Assembly (NCBI GenBank): GCA_964653435.1
Contig: CAZZFA010000001.1
Coordinates: 1 to 64,000 of the forward strand
DNA: 64,000 nt
Direction of reading: 5' to 3'
Source of the DNA: CAZMVY01 sp964653435
GTDB taxonomy: Bacteria > Planctomycetota > Phycisphaerae > UBA1845 > PWPN01
This document shows positions 59,957 to 64,000 of this stretch, piece after piece (the first letter of the stretch is position 1; each line of letters starts with the position of its first letter). Made by a program: the position numbers and the translations under genes. Under the pieces are notes generated by a model. It had not been told where the DNA came from and searched no databases. It saw nothing but the letters and a program-made list of their open reading frames with translations.

Positions 59957-60805
59957 TCACGGCTCGACCAGTAATCCGCGCAGTCGTTGAAAGAAGGCGT
60001 CCCGACGCGGATCGTCGGCGCTCAACGGATCACAACAGTACAAAGCATTGTCGCGCTGGGTCTGGCTGCGGATTCGGCCCATCAGCACTTCGATCCGCCG
60101 CACGCACTCCTCCACGGAAGCGCTGCACGGGCCGATGGCTGTGTTGATCAGCACCACATCGCTCTCCACCATACCGTGGTATTCCGGCTGGAGCTGGATC
60201 CGCGAGGCAATCTCCGCTCCCAGCGGGGAGAGAAGAAACCGACGGACCTGCTGCTCCGACACCTCGAGTTGCTCTTCGACTCCTTCCTCCGTTCGCACCC
60301 GTTTGCGGTGGTGAACGCCCTCGTCGTCGCCCCACCCCGCATCCTCGAAGAGGCCGAAAATCTCCGACGCGAATGCGGACGTGTCTTCCATGACCTCCTT
60401 GAGGGCCGCCGAGGCCTCGGCCGGCCGGCGGAACACGCGGTACACGTCATCCGGCGCCGACATGACGAAAACGCGGTGATCGTACGGGAAGGCGTGTCGT
60501 AAACACGGATCGGCGTCGGCTTCGATCAGGACCGTGGCGTAGCGCTGCTGCCGGCGGACGTTGCGAAGCACCTCCGGCAGGATTTCAAAAACACGCTCGG
60601 GCGTGTACGGCGTTTGCTGCAACGAGGCCATTCCCTCCAAGTCCGCCGCGGGAACCAGATGAAGGGCCGGTTTGCCGTTCGGTGCGGAAGGATAAAGCCG
60701 GATGTAATGCGGCGGCCGCCGGAGCACGTCGCGGGCCAGCAGCGCCGCCAACGTTGACTTGCCTCCCCCGGGCGGCCCGCACAGGAAAATGACCCGCAGT
60801 GGCAT
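59957..60805 (-). CDS. P-loop NTPase of unknown function
   Basis: 282 residues. Walker A GPPGGGKST at residues 10-18 right after the first strand, VLIEADADPCLRH as the likely Walker B-like strand, and YDHRVFVMSAPDDVYRVFRR. It resembles adenylate-kinase or MobB-like small nucleotide-binding enzymes but fits none I can name. The C-terminal part (SRIQLQPEYHGMVESDVVLINT) could be a specificity domain. Follows pgeF by 117 bases on the same strand. Confidence 0.7.
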   Translation of the reverse strand: MPLRVIFLCGPPGGGKSTLAALLARDVLRRPPHYIRLYPSAPNGKPALHLVPAADLEGMASLQQTPYTPERVFEILPEVLRNVRRQQRYATVLIEADADPCLRHAFPYDHRVFVMSAPDDVYRVFRRPAEASAALKEVMEDTSAFASEIFGLFEDAGWGDDEGVHHRKRVRTEEGVEEQLEVSEQQVRRFLLSPLGAEIASRIQLQPEYHGMVESDVVLINTAIGPCSASVEECVRRIEVLMGRIRSQTQRDNALYCCDPLSADDPRRDAFFQRLRGLLVEP

Positions 60806-60922
60806 CGTTCTACCCGCCTTCCGGAATCCCGTTCGAGTCCGACGGCAACCGTCATGTATTCTATGCCCGATCCGCCGCGGCGGGCCAGTGCCTCGTCGCG
60901 TCCGTCCGCTCGCCCCGGTGGC

Positions 60923-61798
60923 TTACACAAGGGCGGCGAACAGAGCGCTTCGGCCCGTATCGGCCCCGTCGCGACGGTGGCTCCAGAAGCGTCCGCTGCA
61001 GATCGTACAGATATCGGCGCGCTCGATCCGTTCCGGCCGCACCCCGGCCGAAAGCAATTGCGCCTGGTTTGCCTCCCACAGGTCCAGCAGGAATCGATCC
61101 CCGGAGGGCCGGAAGAATCGCTCCGCCTCCGCGAATCGCGTTCGGAAGATCCGCAGGACCTCGTTGCCGACTTCATAGCAGCACGGTCCTGCGCAGGGCG
61201 AAATGGCCGCTCGGAGGTCGGCGGCGTCGCAACCGAACTCCGCACGCAATCGATCGACCAGCCGGGCGGTGATTCCCGCGGCCGTGCCCAGCCAGCTCGC
61301 ATGCACAATACCCAGCGCCGGCCGGCGAGGGTCGTACGCCAGCACGAGCGGGCAGTCTGCCGACAGGAGAACCAGCGGCAGCCCCGGCCGGTCCGTGATA
61401 AGCCCGTCCACGAAGGGCACGGCCCCTGCCCGGCCCAGGCGCCCCGCGCCGATATCCGACTCTTCGACCCGGAGGATTTCCGCCCCGTGCACCTGCTGCG
61501 GGGAGGTGAGCCGATCGAATGCCACGCCGAGGGCCGCGCAGATCCTCCGGCGGCGCTCGACGGCCAGCTCCCGCTGCGGCCCGCGGTGCGGCGCCAGGTT
61601 CCACGGCCGGCTCGCGAACGCGTGAACGATCCCCGGCTCCGCCGCCAGACGCTCGAAGCGCAACAGGGTCTCGTCGTCGCACGTATCCGCGATCATGCGA
61701 TCGCAGCAGCGCTGCACCGCGGCGGACACGGCGCCGGATGAAGCAGACGAAACCGGTTGCCCTCCGGCGCCGGGGTTCTGGGGTTCGGGGTTTTTCAT
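60923..61798 (-). CDS. pgeF: Laccase-domain purine nucleoside phosphorylase-like protein (YfiH)
   Basis: 291 residues. YfiH/PgeF family: known members deaminate or phosphorolyse adenosine and correct misloaded peptidoglycan sugars. Seen: RLTSPQQVHGAEILRVEES, the metal-ligand Cys in SADCPLVLAYDP, VHASWLGTAAGI where the His is kept but the usual WRG is WLG, and ISPCAGPCCYEVGNEV with further Cys. DADICTICSGRFWSHRRDG-like ending also fits (the text reads RADICTICSGRFWSHRRDG). ATG 61798. Begins 22 bases after the trpA stop, so cotranscribed. Confidence 0.88.
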   Translation of the reverse strand: MKNPEPQNPGAGGQPVSSASSGAVSAAVQRCCDRMIADTCDDETLLRFERLAAEPGIVHAFASRPWNLAPHRGPQRELAVERRRRICAALGVAFDRLTSPQQVHGAEILRVEESDIGAGRLGRAGAVPFVDGLITDRPGLPLVLLSADCPLVLAYDPRRPALGIVHASWLGTAAGITARLVDRLRAEFGCDAADLRAAISPCAGPCCYEVGNEVLRIFRTRFAEAERFFRPSGDRFLLDLWEANQAQLLSAGVRPERIERADICTICSGRFWSHRRDGADTGRSALFAALV

Positions 61799-61820
61799 CC
61801 TCTCGCTTCCCGGCAACCGG

Positions 61821-62654
61821 TTACGGCAGCCCGGTCATCAGTTCCCGAACAAACGCCTCCACGGCGTCTGCGATGGCCGACTCGTCGCCCCGGTTCGGAC
61901 CGTCTGCGGCGTCGAGCATCCGCCGAACGATAGCGCTGCCGACGATAGCCCCGTCAGCCACGGAACAGACCGATCGCACGTGCTCCGGCCTGCTGATGCC
62001 GAAGCCCACCACGACAGGTTTGCCCCCGACACGTCGGAGCTCTCGCACGTTCTCGATGAGGTCCTCCGGGAGCCGGTCGCGTTCGCCGGTCGTGCCCGCC
62101 ACGGACATGTAGTAGACGAAGCCGGTGGAAATCCTTGCGATCTGCTCCCGGCGCTGCGGTGTGGAGGTCGGCCCGGTCAGCAGGATGAGCCGCAGGTCGC
62201 TGCGCGCGGCCGTGTCGGCGACGGTCGGGGCCTCCTCGAACGAGAGGTCCGCAATGATGAGTCCGTCAAAACCCGCGGCGGCGGCACGTCGGCAGAACGT
62301 TTCCGTGCCGATGCGATTGACGATCGAAAACGAAACCATGGCCACGAGCGGGAGCTGCACGCGGGAACGAGCCGTTTCGATCGCGCGAAAGATGTCGTTC
62401 ACACGAAGGCCCCGCTCCAGCGCTCGCGTGAACGAGGTCTGGATCACGGGACCGTCGGCGATGGAATCGGAATAGGGAAAGCCCACTTCGACGCCGGCGA
62501 CGCCCAGCGCGTCGAGGCGGCAAAGGATTTCCGTCGTTGCGGACGGGCTCGGGAAACCGGCGGTGATGTACGGCAGCAGGCCCTTGCGCCCCGCCGCAGC
62601 GAGCTCCTGGAACTTCTGGTCGATGCGGTTGATAGTGCGCCTCCGTCTCGTCAA
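61821..62654 (-). CDS. trpA: Tryptophan synthase alpha chain
   Basis: About 270-278 residues. Splits indole-3-glycerol phosphate into indole for TrpB. Seen: FQELAAAGRKGLLPYITAGF, catalytic Glu and Asp in GVEVGFPYSDSIADGPVIQ, FDGLIIADLSFEEAP, YYMSVAGTTGERDR, VVVGFGISRPEHV and DGAIVGSAIVRRM. Start unclear: there is no ATG. Coordinates use TTG 62654; GTG 62681 and TTG 62687 are also in frame. Homology (INRIDQKFQEL) and a perfect GGAGG at 62644-62640 with six-base spacing point instead to the ATC codon at 62633-62631. trpB is not adjacent. Confidence 0.92.
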   Translation of the reverse strand: MTRRRRTINRIDQKFQELAAAGRKGLLPYITAGFPSPSATTEILCRLDALGVAGVEVGFPYSDSIADGPVIQTSFTRALERGLRVNDIFRAIETARSRVQLPLVAMVSFSIVNRIGTETFCRRAAAAGFDGLIIADLSFEEAPTVADTAARSDLRLILLTGPTSTPQRREQIARISTGFVYYMSVAGTTGERDRLPEDLIENVRELRRVGGKPVVVGFGISRPEHVRSVCSVADGAIVGSAIVRRMLDAADGPNRGDESAIADAVEAFVRELMTGLP

Positions 62655-62741
62655 TCCTTCGTGGGACCGGCTCCGCGTCACGCGCAACCGCGTCTTCGCC
62701 TATTGCCGGGTACTGCCGGCGACGCAGACCGATCAAGCGGG

Positions 62742-62770
62742 AATATAGCCGTGGCGCGTCGGGATTGCCA
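62742..62770 (-). promoter_or_regulatory. Promoter of the trpA-pgeF operon
   Basis: On the minus strand TGGCAA (62770-62765), 17-base spacer, TATATT (62747-62742). Start near 62735. The roughly 100-base leader to the ATC start contains no ATG and no Trp-rich leader peptide that I can see. Confidence 0.6.
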
Positions 62771-62834
62771 GCGTTGCACGCGCGGGTTGCGAGCGGCGCC
62801 GAGGTTCGACATGCGCGAGAAGAACCGACGCGGC

Positions 62835-62864
62835 TTGCGAACGGCCGCACCGCCGGGATAGCAT
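62835..62864 (+). promoter_or_regulatory. Promoter of the DapA-family gene, leaderless arrangement
   Basis: TTGCGA (62835-62840), 18-base spacer, TAGCAT (62859-62864), then ten bases to ATG 62875. The -10 box overlaps the alternative ATG at 62863. Confidence 0.5.
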
Positions 62865-62874
62865 GCGCGGTGTC

Positions 62875-63912
62875 ATGGAGCGCCAGGAACTGATCGCGGA
62901 GCTTTTCCCCGCCGGGATCGATCCGTTGTGGTGCCCGTTGCTCACGCATTACATCGTGCGGCACGGGCGCGTGGCCGTCGACCGCCGCCGGATCGCCGCC
63001 CAGATGCGCACCCTCGCGCCCTACGTCCGCCAGTTCCTTCTTGCCGGCTCCACGGGCGACGGATGGAGCCTCGATCCCCAGCAGTTCGACGAACTCCTGA
63101 TGTTCGCCGCGCATGAGGCCTACTGGACGCCGGATGCCCGGTTCCTCGTCGGCGCCCTCGCGCGCTCGACGCAGGAGGTTCTTCGTCGCGGACAGGCCAT
63201 TCGCACGCATCTGGGCGACGCCCGGGTGCGGGGCTTCGCCGGCGTCGCCGTCTGCCCGCCCGTCGGAACGAACGTTGCCCAGCGCGCCATTCATGACCAC
63301 TACATCCGCGTTTCCCGCGCGCTGGGCATGCCCGTGGCCGTGTATCAGCTCCCCCAGATTACCGGCTGCCGCATCGAGCCGGAGACGTTTGCGGCGATTA
63401 CGGCCGCCTGCCCGGGCATCTACCTGTTCAAGGACAGCAGCGGGACCGATGAGATCGCGCGGGCCGGCTCCGGCCTCGACGGCATCGTGACGGTACGGGG
63501 CGCAGAGGGGAGTTACTTTGAGGCGCTCAAGCCCGCCGGCGGGCCGTACGACGGGCTGCTGTTGAGCACGGCGAACTTCATTGCCTATTCGTTGCGGACC
63601 CTGGTGGACATGGTGTGGGCGGGCGACCGCGAACTGGCCGCGCGGCTCTCCGGCAAGCTCACCCGGCTGGTAACGCGGCTTTTCGAAATCGTGAAGGCCT
63701 GCCCGTCCGGCAATGCCTTCTCCAATGTCAGCCGCGCCGTCGATCATCTGCTCGCTCATGGCGCCTACTGGTCCCGGGTGGAGCCGCCGATGCTTCAGGA
63801 CGGCAGCCGCCTTCCCGCCGAGGTGCTTGCCGAAGTGGCCGACGTCTTTGAACGCGAAGAGGGCATCCCGGAGCAGGGCTACTTCCTGCACCGTTATGTG
63901 GGTCTTGAGTGA
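62875..63912 (+). CDS. DapA-family (class I aldolase) protein
   Basis: 345 residues, slightly longer than the usual 300. The (beta/alpha)8 Schiff-base aldolase family includes dihydrodipicolinate synthase, N-acetylneuraminate lyase and keto-deoxy-sugar aldolases. Seen: LLTHYIVRHGRVAVDRRRI, the pyruvate-binding loop LAGSTGDGWSL in place of GTTGE, the proton-relay Tyr157 in VAVYQLPQITG and Schiff-base Lys186 in IYLFKDSSGT. The Gly-Ser-Thr-Gly-Asp loop differs from true DapA, so a sugar-acid aldolase or dehydratase is more likely. Start ATG 62875 fits the promoter; ATG 62863 is in frame. Reaction not assigned. Confidence 0.85.
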   Translation: MERQELIAELFPAGIDPLWCPLLTHYIVRHGRVAVDRRRIAAQMRTLAPYVRQFLLAGSTGDGWSLDPQQFDELLMFAAHEAYWTPDARFLVGALARSTQEVLRRGQAIRTHLGDARVRGFAGVAVCPPVGTNVAQRAIHDHYIRVSRALGMPVAVYQLPQITGCRIEPETFAAITAACPGIYLFKDSSGTDEIARAGSGLDGIVTVRGAEGSYFEALKPAGGPYDGLLLSTANFIAYSLRTLVDMVWAGDRELAARLSGKLTRLVTRLFEIVKACPSGNAFSNVSRAVDHLLAHGAYWSRVEPPMLQDGSRLPAEVLAEVADVFEREEGIPEQGYFLHRYVGLE

Positions 63913-63939
63913 GCCGGGCGGTCCGTGCCTTCCGGCGGT

Positions 63940-63968
63940 TTGACCGACCTCGCGATGCGGCGTAATCT
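63940..63968 (+). promoter_or_regulatory. Candidate promoter at the right edge
   Basis: TTGACC (63940-63945), 17-base spacer, TAATCT (63963-63968), fifteen bases ahead of an ATG at 63984. Confidence 0.4.
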
Positions 63969-63983
63969 TTCCCCCGGTGAAAT

Positions 63984-64000
63984 ATGAGCGAACCTCAACG
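63984..64000 (+). CDS. Possible start of a gene running off the right edge
   Basis: ATG at 63984 (MSEPQ...) after GGTGAAAT and a candidate promoter. Only five codons are visible, so nothing can be said of the product. Confidence 0.3.

Noticed and set aside
60526..61308. 260-codon minus-strand frame between pgeF and the P-loop gene
   Set aside because: It overlaps both in another frame, and both have family motifs.

Overview
The window looks like a stretch of chromosome from a GC-rich, Gram-negative bacterium of the phylum Planctomycetota, most likely of the Phycisphaerae lineage. The signs are a C-terminal PEP-CTERM sorting signal, a secreted protease ending in Ca-binding dockerin-like repeats of the planctomycete style, many lipoproteins and secreted glycosidases, several ECF sigma factors with their own anti-sigma proteins, and vital housekeeping genes scattered singly rather than in the usual operons. 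This placement is my inference from protein style. I saw no rRNA, tRNA, CRISPR array, integrase or intact insertion sequence. One decayed-looking long palindrome (1273-1400) resembles a MITE or REP element.

Layout: (1-8.2 kb) a partial GerMN plus amidase cell-wall hydrolase, a PEP-CTERM beta-propeller-like protein, nadB, and a large S8 protease with dockerin-like repeats. (8.7-15.7 kb) a FolD homologue with changed active-site residues, hisC-hisB, and then a tightly coupled envelope operon of lipid-A/Kdo-type kinase, glycosyltransferase, plsY and a PpiC-type chaperone. (15.9-18.4 kb) an ECF sigma / membrane anti-sigma / Spy-like coiled-coil operon, and rpmB. (18.6-31.2 kb) lipoproteins (one a tyrosine-phosphatase-like enzyme), a GT39-like membrane glycosyltransferase, a TlpA-like thioredoxin, a GT4 glycosyltransferase, a giant FG-GAP lipoprotein, a Tat-exported GH29-like fucosidase and a zinc-ribbon membrane protein. 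(31.3-38.2 kb) trxB, purD and a two-gene RND efflux system. (38.3-40.5 kb) a rhodanese/DUF2892 pair facing an ECF sigma/zf-HC2 pair, plus a DUF4405 membrane protein. (40.6-46 kb) fmt, a TMTC-like TPR membrane protein, aspS. (46-53.5 kb) a secreted sugar-active cluster (glycosidase-like protein, GH127, DUF1080) and a coiled-coil protein. (53.6-64 kb) a NicO-type metal exporter, a small zinc ribbon, hisI, trkH-trkA, DUF2203, a P-loop NTPase, pgeF, trpA, and a DapA-family aldolase.

How it fits together: the window mixes core metabolism (NAD, histidine, tryptophan, purine, C1-folate, initiator-tRNA formylation, aspartyl-tRNA) with envelope building, export and polysaccharide breakdown. No single new defence or biosynthetic system stands out. 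The most informative signals are regulatory and enzymatic details. Several genes (nadB, the GT39-like gene, fmt, the TMTC-like gene, hisI, the DapA-like gene) carry a -10 box only 6-10 bases before the ATG and no Shine-Dalgarno, which predicts leaderless mRNAs. FolD lacks the catalytic lysine. trpA has a perfectly placed Shine-Dalgarno in front of an ATC codon where homology expects the start. Three-frame open reading is common on the antisense strand because of the high GC; the large antisense frames were rejected.
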